A model generated the notes under the pieces. That model was not told where the DNA came from and did no database searches. It saw nothing but the letters and a program-made list of their open reading frames with translations. From the NCBI GenBank assembly GCA_963556145.1, contig CAUVYJ010000025.1, forward strand, positions 1 through 22,296: 22,296 nt of DNA, given 5' to 3'. Made by a program: the position numbers and the translations under genes. Shown piece after piece: positions 1 through 9,766 of this stretch. Each line of letters starts with the position of its first letter. Position 1 is the first letter of the stretch. This DNA is from Hygrocybe punicea (lineage: Eukaryota > Basidiomycota > Agaricomycetes > Agaricales > Hygrophoraceae).

Positions 1-510
1 GGAGGAAATAAGGTGAGTATTGGTCTTGGTTGGGAAGGAGGACGATGAGCATTGTCAATGGGAAGGAGGACAGTCTTTGTTGTCGTGGGGAAGGAGGGTA
101 ACGACGGTGGTCATCTGTCGTTGTCGTTGGGAAGAGGATGTCGTTGCGGTTGACCCTCAACCTGTCGCACCCACATAATGTGGTACTTTGATCGCGTTGT
201 TTTCTTTCACCCTTGGTGCTCTGTGGCTCCCTACTGCCGTCCTTCTCATCGTCGGTGGCATCAGACTGTCAGCTTGTGGTGATGACATCGCGCAGAGGCC
301 AGCTTCTCTCACAAGCGAACCGCCGTCAATTTATGGGTATTGCTAGCATTGAAAAAAGGTGTGGTGATCGGTTGTCGTGACAGGGAATCGTTGGAAAGGA
401 GATGGTTGCTGTTGCTGTCGATGGGAAAGCAGTCATTGTCGTCAGTGGGAAGGCGGCGGCGGTAGTGGTTTGGAAGGAGGAGTATCACTGTCGTTGGAAG
501 GAAGGAAGTC
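1..510. repeat. Degenerate GA-rich minisatellite-like stretch
   Basis: A motif close to TGGGAAGGAGGA recurs at irregular spacing (near 31, 59, 92 and 127, then degraded near 388, 421, 448, 470 and 495), separated by GTCGTTGTCG-like trinucleotide-rich sequence. The open frames on both strands here are products of this composition and match no family I recognise. No gene is called. Confidence 0.55.
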
Positions 511-1587
511 GCGTTATCGCCCAGTGCGGGCCTCCGAGATGTGGTCGTCGTCATTCAACGTAGGGTGGGTGTGGGTATGCTGAGAACAACGCTGGTCGTA
601 GTCGTTGCTGTCGTCGAATCATTAGTAAAGAACGGGGTGGGGGGAGAAGCCCCGGCGTTGTGTCCCACTCACGTCAGGTAGGTCCTGCACCACACCTAGC
701 TCACGCGCGTCGCCCAAATCATGTCCACCGTTTCCTCAGTTGCAATGGTGATATTATGTTGGCGTTGGTGGAAGCAGGGACGGCAAATAGGGCGCTAGCG
801 TCTGTGCGTTAGCCTGAAACGAATGTGAAGTCGTTGGTGGGGACATGCTTTGGATCTCTATACATCTTGGTTGCTTTATCATTGAATGCGTGCGGGTTGA
901 GGTGGATTACGCGTCCTTTGTTCACGATGTAACCGGATTCGTTTCGCGTTGGGATGTAGGATCGTGGTGGTGGCGATAGCGGTAGCGGTGTTGTTACTAG
1001 GGTCCTAGTGTGTACAATGAGCGTGAGCTCAAGAAGGAGGATAAGCAGAAGTCATCGTACCTAGGATGGCCTGCTGTCTCCAGCTTGCGTTCGGAGTGGG
1101 TAGTCCTACACCAAAGCTCCCAGCGTCCGGTTCCAGAAAGAGAGGGAGGGTCCAGCACACGTGAGATACCCCCCATCCCTGCAATGGTCCCTGGATCGCC
1201 TAGCACCACGGAGATGGGGGTCCGGCACACGCGAGATAACCCTATACTCTCCGTGGTGCCGAAGGAGGCTGTTTGGTGATGATGTAAGAGTCATGCATCG
1301 GACAATTCCCCAGCAGCGTCCCCCACGCGATCCAAGTTGCCCTCAAAGCCTCGGACGTCCTCGTTCTGCCACACGACGAACAGTGAAGCATTTTGGATAC
1401 TCGCCCATGAGGGGGAAGCGGAATGCGTGGAGGGGGGACTGAGAAGCAGCGCGGCTGAAGGAAAGCCTGCGAGAAGAGAAGCCGGAGGAGGGAGGAGGAG
1501 GCAAAGTGCGACCTTGATGTTGAGCTTCGGGGGCGGGAGAGGCGTGGACGTGGCAGGAGGGGACACATCAGGACTTTCAACATTTAG
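511..1587. other. Intergenic stretch without a recognised gene
   Basis: No domain is recognised on either strand. Open frames are short, mutually overlapping and compositionally biased. A 21 bp imperfect direct repeat sits at 1148-1168 and 1218-1238 (19 of 21 bases match, core GCACACG-GAGATA). The segment lies downstream of the minus-strand HNH gene and would hold its 3' untranslated region. Confidence 0.5.
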
Positions 1588-3124
1588 TCAGGATCTAAAG
1601 TTATTTCTAAAGTTACTAATAAACTTTTTAATAAGAATGTCAAAAAGCTGTGATCCGCCTACCTCTACACGCAAGAAGTGCAAATCAAGAATTCTGCTCC
1701 CTGATCCATCTGTGGACAACACCTTTGTCTGCCCCTTCTCCAGATCGTCCATGATATTATCAAGATACCCTGATGCTCCTGACAAATTTGCAACGCGACA
1801 ACATGCTGCATGCATCTGAAGGTATCGGGGATCTGGGAGATCTGCTAAGCCAAAGGCATGGTTGTGAGACGTAAAGGTGACGGTTCTAGGGAGGCCCTTT
1901 CTCATATTTTCGTGTTTGGAGCAAATGCGGTAGGTATGAGGCAGCGTCTGTAAAGTTGGAGGTCACTATAGGATTCACATGTTTCGTCCCGACTTACGTC
2001 GTCGCCTTCGAGCCACAACGTCAACTTATCGAAGAATGTGTGAAGGCGGTGATCGAGAGTCAAGATGTTACTCAGGCGGTGGATTTTTGAACCATCCAAC
2101 TCATCCCTAAATCCATTTTGTCCGAACCGTTCCATCGCGGCCCACACACTAGAAGCATACTCTCTCTAGAACGGCATTAGAAATACAACGCAAAGCTCCC
2201 AAAGATGCCTCACCTTTGTGTCATTACCAATTTCCGCATTAGTGGACTCCGGAAAAATGTGAGCTGCGTTTGTCACGGCTGTGGGATCCGGGAAATTGGC
2301 CAGAAACCTAGTGGCTTGTTGGGCAGAGGCATTAGATTTATCTGATTCCTTGGCGAGTGTTGCAGCTCTTTTGGCGAGCTCAGAGTCTGAAGGGGCGTTG
2401 GCCGAATCCACTGCCGCATCGTGAGCCTCAGAGGCGGCTAAGGCAGCTGCGTCGACTTTGTCCAGAAGTTCAACCTCAATGCTGGCGTCCAATTTGCCAC
2501 TGAGCATGCATCGATACCCGTCACATTTGAGTGCCTGTGGGAACACATGTTCAATTGGTACAAACGGTTAATTGGCGCATTGGAATCACATGGCTCTTTG
2601 CAGTGCGGTGATCCTGCATTGCTGCTGTCATAATATTCATATCACGATCGTAGTCGAAGGATGGGCGGGAAGGATGTTCTGACGGCGCTGGTGTGGGGCC
2701 CTTGGCAGAGCGAACTGATAGGAGTAGTGTCAGATTGATACACACCAACGTGTTTCACTCACAGGCGCGGAGGAAGTGGTTAATGTAGAAAGTGCCAAGC
2801 TTTACTAGGCTCTGATCGTCGGCGCAACTATTGACCTCAGTGGCCATTTTGGCGCGGCCGTCATCCCAAGGGAGCTCCCGCAACATGTGTCCAAGGACTC
2901 GACCGCACATGGCATTGTAGGTTTCACGCCGGTGTGCCGAGGCGAGAACATACGCACGCTGGTATGCCAAATACTCTTGGGGAGCCAGCTAGAAAGGAAT
3001 TGGTGGGAAGGGCTCTCATTTTCGAGGATGCGTTATGCTCGCGAAGAAGCGCTCCGAATTCGCTGTAAGCTCAGATTTTTCAAACTCCACACTGACTCCG
3101 TTGAACATACCTTGATGTCCTCAT
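1588..3124 (-). CDS. HNH_2-type endonuclease-like protein, multi-exon
   Basis: The gene is read on the minus strand. Five exons are clear: 2763-2988, 2590-2714, 2214-2534, 1998-2165 and 1588-1947. They are joined by introns of 48, 55, 48 and 50 bp that all keep the frame, giving 399 aa. The HNH_2 signature is visible: a first strand with GYRCMLSG, then AAHIFPEST with the first catalytic His, then a segment with SNILTLDHRLHTFFDKL carrying the Asn and last His. A conserved C-terminal block contains MHAACCRVANLSG. HNH_2 proteins are a large family in Agaricomycetes, and the fold is a metal-dependent DNA nuclease, but the role of these fungal members is unknown to me. The N-terminus is unresolved. 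An acceptor lies at 2989-2992. Upstream there is either a 14 nt first exon starting at 3124 (ATGAGGACATCAAG before a GTATGT donor) or a start at 3108 that needs a non-GT donor. No stop interrupts the five exons. The last 30 or so residues look less conserved. Confidence 0.78.
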
Positions 3125-4358
3125 GTCGCCTAAAAGGCGCAAACTCTCAGGTCTCAGTGGGTTGGAATTGCAACTCGCCTACAACTCTCTTCTTAAGTTG
3201 AAGAGTACTATTGTGTACGAGGAGTCCGAGGAGGAGGCAGACCCAAATGAGCTTGCCTCAGAAGGTTTCGAGCAGCAGGTCGACACGATGCTCTCTTTGT
3301 TAGGGTCGAAGCTGGAAGGGCCTCAGGTATGACTCTAGGTACCAACCGGCTTTCCACTAACTCACTCCCTGCAGTCTCTTACCTTCTCCAGTATGACTGT
3401 GGAGAACTTGATCAAGTTGAAAATCACGTTCACTGGCCTTATTGCCCTGAAACCCAATTCCGAGGAACGCATCGCCGCGACTATTTCCCTCGGACATGAC
3501 CAACTTTGGTCTTCCGCGAATCTGTATCGTCAATTACATTTGTTGGAAAGCCTCATTCCCAGGAGGGTATGCTAACCATCTCTCAACATTTACGCTTCTC
3601 ATACCCTGTCAGACCGAAGCAAGCGCTCGTGCGTGGATTGACGCATTCTTCTTCCGTGCGGCTGCAATGCTTCCACCAAATCAGCGCATGGTTCTCAACA
3701 TGGAGCACGTTGTTCCTGCCACGACTATCAGCCCGTCGAGCTTGTCGACCCTTTCTGGATTTGTAGACTATACTGCCGTAGTAGCAAGTCAACGCGCTGC
3801 TGGTAAACCCTAAACCACCTCGACTTATCTCAACCCTCTAGCTAATCCTTTCCTCTAGCTATTTTTCTGACATCCCCGCACCTTCATATCCTCAAAATGC
3901 ACATGCCGTCTAGCTTCTTTGTTGTGGAAGCCAAGCTTTTCAATCCCTCGGACCACGTTCCTCAGGCAGTATGTGAGATGTATGCGTGCGGAAAGTTTCT
4001 CCAGTAAGCAGATCTCGCTAGCTTCCAGGTTCACGTTACACGCGCTTTACCTCAGGAAAAAGGTCCTCCGTGGTGCTCTGACCAATGGACGAGACTGGAT
4101 CTTCCTTCTCATCACGCTCACCGACGATTATGACGGGGCTTCCTATAAACAATCCGCTGTCGTTCGGTTAAGAACCACGGAGAGTCTTGATGGCCAGCTA
4201 GTGAACCCTGGGCCATGGCCTGATTTGATTGCTGCTATTTTGTCGTATTGGGTGAGTTCGATTCAAATCTGCGCGATTGAATTGTCAACTGAGCGGGATG
4301 CTAGATTGAAAATAGCTTTGCAGAACTTGGAAGTGATGATTGGTTTGAACCGGTGTAA
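3123..4358 (+). CDS. PD-(D/E)XK nuclease-like protein, six exons, 326 aa
   Basis: Exons are 3123-3326, 3375-3566, 3613-3802, 3859-4003, 4056-4251 and 4305-4358. All five introns (48, 46, 56, 52 and 53 bp) begin GT, end AG and restore one open frame ending in TAA. The protein starts MSPKRRKLSG, a likely basic nuclear signal. Residues 181-189 (GFVDYTAVV) supply an Asp at 184, and residues 215-223 (FFVVEAKLF) supply Glu219 and Lys221. This is the D...ExK layout of the PD-(D/E)XK superfamily, with a following helix containing PQAVCEMYA. Glu163 in an earlier helix could complete the site. I recall similar uncharacterised proteins in agaricomycetes; substrate and role are unknown. It stands head-to-head with the HNH gene, with at most a few bases between the starts. 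The nuclease reading is inferred from motif layout, not from a search. Confidence 0.75.
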
Positions 4359-5590
4359 GGAGAGAATATTTTCTGTGTGTGTACAATGTCATGTGTGCAT
4401 TTACATTTTGATCATATCCAAACGTTTTCTCCTTTGGCTTAGTCCTATGTCTTGTGCACAACTCCTAAACACTGCCACTTTTGGACAGCGGTCAAATCAG
4501 TCCCCGTTGCCCTCCTTGTTTCCAACGGCATGCCTGCCACTTGGTTGTATAAACCGTCGCCGTCGCCTTCGTTATCGTCTTTGTCATTCACTACATGCCA
4601 CCGGCCATTATAAATCTTAGCAGAAATAATAGATAAAGTTACCTTGGCCGACCAACTGGTATTTCCTTTCCTCGCCACGTCGAATGCATCCAGGAACGAC
4701 GTGACGACACGTCGAACACCTCTGAAAATGACCACGGGAGGAAATGGCACCACGCAACACTAATGTCCAGGTTTTCAAACAACATCCTTTATTTCGAGCG
4801 TTGAACTTATTCTATCCCTATCAGAGCATCACGGTCTCCCAAAGTCTTGCCGCAGTTCAAACTCTTCTCAAAGCAGGTTTTGCGTACTTGAGGCGTGCAG
4901 GATTTCTCAGGAAAATATTTGCAGAACTGTAAAACTGACCGCTCTGCAGAGATTTACTTCCAGTGGATGACTTTATCGAGAGTAAGTCAAACAAACGTGG
5001 TGACTCGGACAGATAATGTTTTATATGCTAGCGAAGACTCTTTTTCTCATGCCTCATCATCGAATATTGTTACTGCTGCGGATGTTAAACTGAGGTGCAA
5101 CGTCAGCACTTTCAAATTATGACAGTGACTCGAGGGTTTACCAAGGAGGCCAGATAAGCTTTTGAATTGCTTGGTTTGTGTCTGCAGTACCTTCCATTTC
5201 TATTGGTAATCTGTTTTTGCCTTCTCAGTTCTCAGGAGTTACCTCGTAAGTCGTTTATACCCGCTAGCATATCGATACAAGCTTCCATTTCTCTTCAGGA
5301 TGACAAATATCCCAACAAGTGACTACGCATATAGTTGGGATCTTCTATCAAGAGTACACTGGTTGCTCACACCTGATTGACAGTATTGTAGAAGCATTCT
5401 TGTCGTGCCGAAGCAGCCCACCGCAAAGGAAAAACAGCTTGTGTCTCAACGTCTGGAGTCTCCAAGATTGCCGCTTAACAGGCTGCACGAAGGGCCGGTG
5501 AGGGTTGTTCAAGTTCTAACTTCAAAAAGTGAGTTCTTTACATTTTCCACGCAACAAAGACGATTAGATATGTTTCCAGGTAGTGTCAAC
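4359..5590. other. Gene-poor stretch with eroded coding-like fragments
   Basis: No family is recognised. Coding-like pieces include a minus-strand frame at 4445-4753 with a plausible GTAACT donor after SWSAK, and plus-strand frames at 4744-4932 and 4895-5122 with candidate splice signals near 4980 and 5036. None can be joined into a credible protein. They may be remains of decayed genes, or 3' flank of the PD-(D/E)XK-like gene. Confidence 0.35.
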
Positions 5591-5597
5591 TGCTATT

Positions 5598-5775
5598 CAT
5601 GTCATATCTCACCTGGTCTCGTCCTGCCTTGTTTCGACTCGTCTCATCTCGTCCTGCCTCGCCTTGTCCCCACCTTGCTTCGTCTCGTCTCGGGTTGCCT
5701 CACCTTGTCCCGCCTTACTTCGTCTCATCTCAGGTTGCCTCATCTCGCCTCGCATTGTCTCCTTTCGTCCGCATC
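5598..5775 (+). repeat. Pyrimidine-rich minisatellite (CTCGTCTCGTCCTGCC type)
   Basis: About 180 bp is built from variants of CTCGYCTYGTCC and CGTCTCGGGTTGCCTCA-like units on the plus strand, nearly free of A. Two longer units beginning TTCGTCTC and ending GGTTGCCTCA are seen near 5680-5702 and 5718-5742. The long overlapping open frames here are a composition effect. No gene is called. Confidence 0.6.
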
Positions 5776-5939
5776 TTTGTGTTGTCATCGCTACTCTGGA
5801 ACAACTCGGATGCCTGCTGTGTTGCTTTTGTATTACTTACCTTTTACACTTGTCGTGTTTTCAATGCCTATTCTTTTGATACTGGATATTGCTGTGCTGG
5901 CAACATGTTACAAGAGCGAGCCATCGCTATGGTAACCTC

Positions 5940-6008
5940 TTTGCAAGATACTGCCATTCCAGTGTCCCTTTTGCAAGACACTGCCCTTCTTCGCAAGACA
6001 CTAACATT
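5940..6008 (+). repeat. Three short direct repeats GCAAGAYACTRMC
   Basis: Near-identical 13 bp units occur at about 5943, 5974 and 5992, spaced roughly 30 and 18 bp apart. They lie just left of the large palindrome. The 5776-6097 interval holds nothing else I can name. Confidence 0.5.
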
Positions 6009-6097
6009 CCGGGCATCTCTTCGGATGATGCATCCCACCGTGTGCCTGACGACTATATAGTTCACGCGGCCTCGGACTGACGCTTGTCTGGATGATG

Positions 6098-6340
6098 CAT
6101 CAGGAAAACCTGATATTACTTAATTTTGTCTTAGGGTGTCTTAGTGCATCTTGATGTTCTTAAAATTTGTAATTAAGATGATCAAGAAACTGTACCTACT
6201 TAGGCCAAGACAAAATTTCTTAATTTGTCTTGGCCTAAGTAGGTATGGTTTCTTGATCATCTTAATTACAAATTTTAAGAACATCAAGATGCACTAAGAC
6301 ACCTTAAGACAAAATTAGGTAATATCAGGTTTTACTGATG
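6098..6340. mobile_element. Foldback / MITE-like perfect-arm palindrome, 243 bp
   Basis: Two 117 nt arms (6098-6214 and 6224-6340) are reverse complements at about 112 of 117 positions, around a 9 nt loop. Mismatches are at arm positions near CATCAG[G/T]AAAACC, TAC[T/C]TAAT, TTA[G/A]GGTG and a 2 bp difference near the loop. The element is AT-rich, has no ORF, and would fold into a long hairpin if transcribed. No target duplication is evident beside the arms, so it is called a foldback or MITE-like unit by structure only. Confidence 0.75.
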
Positions 6341-6668
6341 GCCGATCGCATGCGTCTTACTACACAAGTGTTTTGGGGATGCCCATGGATGGCAAATACC
6401 GGTCACCATCCACGTCCACTGACCAAGTTGACTGTCCAAGCCCACAGGTGAACTCCTGGGAATGAAAAGAAACATCAGTTGCTGTCATAGCCCATTCAAT
6501 AGTGAGGAATCGGCTAGATTTGCCCGAAAATTTTTTTAACGCCATCCCCACCCAGCTCGGCCGTGCTTGAAAGATCCGCTGCGATTCCACGCGACCAATT
6601 TACAACATGTCTGGCGGTAGAATGAATGCCAGTGATGCTGTTTCTAAACAATGTGAGCCTGATAAGCG

Positions 6669-7073
6669 ATGACAACGGTCTTGCAAAAAGTAGCAATCTA
6701 CACCCCTCCTCCAAAGAGAAAGCAAGCGTCGTCAGATAGTAGAGCACACCTTTCAGAACCTCCTTCGAAGATCAAGGAAGATATGACAAGTCCCAAACGA
6801 TCCCTGGCGATGCAAGTAAATTCGGTAAACTAAGACACTACCAACCCTTCTCCTTCCCCTCCTATCGTTCCCCGAATTGATACCATTCTGAAGGCAAGCC
6901 AGTTCTTCTTGCTTACCAACTTACTAATAAATTCCATTAGGATGTGCAACAGACAATTTGTCGACTCCCTTTGGTGCACTATAACTCGGATACTTCAATA
7001 TCGAGGGGGATAGCAGACAACATGGGGACATGGGGAAAGCAGGTTCTCCTCAGCTTTGCCTTTCTTAGAGTAT
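6669..7073 (+). pseudogene. Possible eroded gene, unrecognised product
   Basis: An ATG at 6669 opens a frame whose first 49 codons look like a real fungal N-terminus: Ser/Pro/Lys-rich, with YTPPPKRK and EPPSKIKEDM. The frame meets a TAA at 6831-6833 and then stays open through PPIVPRIDTILK. It could splice by a GC-type donor (AAG|GCAAGC) across TTACTAAT...ATTAG into a block beginning DVQQTICRLPLVHYNS. Alternatively the GTAAAT at 6816 is a donor. I do not recognise the family. The stop and unusual donor suggest decay. The rest of 6341-7280 contains only minus-strand frames of unknown nature. Confidence 0.28.
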
Positions 7074-7280
7074 AAAAATTTTGGTGGGAAGAACTTTTCT
7101 AAATGTATTCATGCGCTTTTTTAATGAGGTCCGACCAGTCCTTGATGATATGCCAGCTTGAAGGATGTCGTGGCGTCAGTTGCTGTTTCCCTCCACCAAA
7201 CCTGCCCTGGAGCACAGAGTGCCTGGATACACCTTTGAAAAAGTTGAAGAGAGCAGTTATAATTCTAAGTAAGAGACGAT

Positions 7281-7288
7281 GCATCAAC
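7281..7288. repeat. Left 8 bp target-site duplication of hAT-like element
   Basis: GCATCAAC lies directly outside the left terminal inverted repeat. Its partner GCATCAAT lies at 17370-17377, a match of 7 of 8 bases. An 8 bp duplication is the hallmark of hAT insertion. Confidence 0.75.
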
Positions 7289-7584
7289 TAGTGCTGCCAA
7301 AGTTTGGTTCAGAACCGATCCGAACCCAGTTCGAACTCCGAACCGAACCAGAAGTTCGGTTCAGTCCAGCACCTTGGGCTGAACTGAACCCCAGGTCTGG
7401 TTCGGGGTTCAGGCAACCCCCAGGTTGTCTAAACGGTTCACGAGCGGTTCAGAACCGCCAAACCGATGTCCGCAGGTATGTTATTTTGCGCTCCAAATGA
7501 AAGTTTTACTCACATGCCGATCCGGCAAATTTCCGTTTTAGTCAAACTTTATTCTCAGCCACCAACCACCACTCTGAAAAGCCT

Positions 7585-8373
7585 CGAACGCAAGCATTTG
7601 AGGCAAATAGGTAAGTTTTATTTTCATTTTCATTTGTTTCTCATTTACTAATACTTTTGTAGGCACTTCTACCAACCACCAAGTCAGCAGCCACCACCAC
7701 AACAACAACAATGACACACAATCCAAACATCAGCACCATCAGAGGTGGCAGCAGCAGTGGCACCACCACGAACACCACCACCACCACCACCACCATAGCG
7801 GTGCGCGCCATCAATGAACCGCCCCCAAACGAGAGAAAGAGAGCGGCAGGGAAGGTGCACCCAACCCCGCTGCCCTTCGTAAGTGTTTATTATTAACGAA
7901 GTTGGCTAATACTATACACACAAGCCCAACGACACCCAACGACGCCACAACCGCACCCACACCCACACTCGCCCTCACCCTCGCCCACGCCCACGCCAAC
8001 GCCAATGCTCACACTCACGCCAACGCCCCATGCCAATGCCCCCACACAGCAACGGCAACGGCAGCAGCAACAGCAATGCCCACGACCACACCCACACCCA
8101 CGCCCTTGCCCTTGCCCTTGCCCACACCAACACCAATGCTCACACTCACACCAACGCCCCACGTCAATGCCCACACGGCAATGGCAATGGAGCAACGCGA
8201 TGGCAACAACAAGGACGAGGATGACGGATCACAACAGAGGCAAGGGGAGCAATGGGAGTGGTGCACTGACCGTCCAACTGCACTGGGCGTGCGACCACCA
8301 GCGCCAAGGCGGGACCAGGTCCCCACCCCTGGTGAACACCTCACGAACATGCAGCTCGGTGTCAATTGATGTC
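7585..8373 (+). other. Possible relic of hAT 5' gene part: leader intron and low-complexity ORF
   Basis: A likely intron runs from GTAAGT at about 7611 to TTTTGTAG ending near 7662, followed by an ATG at 7711. The resulting frame (about 56 codons, Thr/Asn/Ser-rich, then KVHPTPLPF) meets a second GTAAGT donor near 7880 with a CACACAAG acceptor near 7924. Downstream frames are dictated by the CCCACRCC repeats. This could be the start of a transposase gene whose remainder was deleted, but no transposase motif is present. Confidence 0.3.
7935..8200 (+). repeat. CCCACACC/CCCACGCC minisatellite with (CAC)n and (CAA)n tracts
   Basis: Degenerate units of CCCACACCC, CCCACGCC and CACTCACRCCAACGCC repeat across about 265 bp. 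A larger period is seen: GCCAATGCTCACACTCACGCC near 8001 recurs as ACCAATGCTCACACTCACACC near 8131. A (CAC)n tract lies at 7772-7795. The frames yield PTPTP, HTHTH or QRQR low-complexity protein. Confidence 0.7.
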
Positions 8374-8625
8374 GGGGCTATGTTCACAAGGTTACAGGGA
8401 GGTGGGTGCCTCACCAATGCCAAGTGATACCCATAGGTAAACCTACAAAAACCCATACCAGCATGTATATAATGTATATAATAATATATTGAGTTTCTGG
8501 GATGGTTAGAATATATAGAATAATAAATTGTGAATTTTTTACATGTAGAATGCGTGATAATACTAAAATTGAATGTCCGAACTGTTCATGAACTCGGTTC
8601 AGGCCCTGAAAAAAAATGTGAACGG

Positions 8626-9229
8626 TGTAGAGGCTCCGGGCCGTCTGGACCTGGATCCTCTTCATATCATACATTGTCCCCGTCCGTTCCCTTTCATATA
8701 TCGTCGATTCCGTTCGATTCCGCTCAATTCCGTCGATTCCGCTCCGGATCCCGCTCCGGAATCGTTCCCACTCAAGATGCAATGTTCCTAACAACCCGGA
8801 TTCTCCACGTATATAGTTATATATCATTTACCTTCATTTCCCGTTACTTAGTATATAGCCCCAATCCACTCCACTCCTCTCCACTACTCCCCTATCACTT
8901 TACAGCCTTCGCTTGTAGTACATAGTTACTATAGCACAGGATCCCTCACAGTAGTATAAAAGGTCTACTTTTACACTACAAAGATGTAGATTATTACTCC
9001 CCTTCATATCATATTGCATAGTATCGCTCCCCTTCAGTCCTATTCTTATCGTATTAGTTATTAGTCTTCGAACTCCCTTCACCCACACTTCACCTCTGAT
9101 CCGGAACCCCGGATTCAGGTTGGATTGATTAGACACCATAGAAAACACTTCACTCCTCTGATCTCTTTCCAGCAGATCACCCTTTCTAGTAGATTCCATT
9201 CCGGATCTACACCCGAACTCGCCGTCACA
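8626..9229 (+). repeat. 5' LTR of element A
   Basis: This is the 604 bp direct repeat partner of 16649-17252; the only difference I find is C versus T near the start (GGGCCGTC versus GGGCTGTC). Terminal bases are TG...CA. It contains a TATAAAA at 8955-8961 that could serve as core promoter, and a GATTCCG-rich mini-repeat near 8703-8765. Confidence 0.93.
8955..8961 (+). promoter_or_regulatory. TATA box in 5' LTR of A
   Basis: TATAAAA sits 329 bp into the LTR, with its copy at 16978-16984 in the right LTR. Placement in mid-LTR suits a U3/R promoter. This is motif evidence only. Confidence 0.5.
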
Positions 9230-9231
9230 AC

Positions 9232-9248
9232 TGGAGCCCACCGCGAGG
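9232..9248 (+). other. Primer-binding site of element A
   Basis: TGGAGCCCACCGCGAGG begins two bases after the LTR end. Its reverse complement ends GGTGGGCTCCA, the shape of a tRNA acceptor 3' strand plus CCA, possibly tRNA-Lys. The exact tRNA is inferred and would need comparison with the host tRNA set. Confidence 0.6.
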
Positions 9249-9422
9249 AGTGAAGTTTTCTGTCGTTTCATACCCTCCCCACGGTCGGCTTTGACTTCCA
9301 TGACGTTTTCCTCCTCTACCCGACTCTAGATATTTAGTTTCACTTACGACTTCGACCACGTCCTCGAACCCCCTCGACCCGACCCGCTTTCCGACCCGCT
9401 TCCCGATTTGGACATTCCCGAT

Positions 9423-9762
9423 ATGACGACCGGATTCATGCCTCTTCGAGGTGATCCCTCCGCCCCGATGTTTCATGGTGACGAATGCGACCTTCCCCGC
9501 TTCTTCGACGAAATTGACATACTCGGATTCGACTGTGGACTCTCGGACGCTATGAAAATTTGCTACACACTCCGGTAGCTCAACAACGACGACTATGAAC
9601 TTTGGTCGACACTTCCCGCCGCTTCTGCAAAGGACTTCATCGCTTTCCGGCGTGCCATTTTCGACTTCTACCCCGGTGCCACAGATTCCATCCGGTATAC
9701 GATTTTGGATCTCGATCAACTTACGCAACGACAATTGGCTTACGGTATAGAGAACAAGACGG
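9423..9762 (+). pseudogene. Gag of element A, N-terminal part (in-frame stop, interrupted)
   Basis: The plus-strand frame from ATG 9423 gives a typical agaricomycete Ty3/Gypsy-style Gag start. MPLRGDPSAPMFHGDE leads into a region with LPRFFDEIDILGFDCGLSD, then ELWSTLP, FIAFRRAIFDFYPGA and TILDLDQLTQRQLAYGI. This is the capsid-like helical region that usually reads as an aspartate-rich start, then YPGA, then a D-LV helix. A TAG at 9576-9578 interrupts it, and the frame is broken by unit B directly after AAGACGG. Joined to 13376 the frame continues without a shift. The upstream frame is open for a short distance before 9423, so the true start may be earlier. Confidence 0.72.
9759..9762. repeat. 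ACGG target-site duplication, left copy (unit B)
   Basis: ACGG is repeated at 13372-13375. Removing B and one copy rejoins the Gag codons exactly (AAG ACG GAC TTA), which strongly supports the boundary. Confidence 0.8.
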
Positions 9763-9766
9763 TGTA

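Noticed and set aside
1242..1819. ORFs on both strands between the GA-rich repeat and the HNH gene
   Set aside because: They overlap one another and the last HNH exon, and are Pro/Ser- or Gly/Arg-rich with no recognised domain.
5405..6060. Overlapping plus-strand ORFs of 98-176 codons
   Set aside because: They translate the CTCGTCTCGTCC minisatellite into SSRLVLPR-type low complexity. No family match or splice structure.
7902..8427. ORFs of 100-155 codons on both strands
   Set aside because: They are products of the CCCACACC repeats, and all frames are open.
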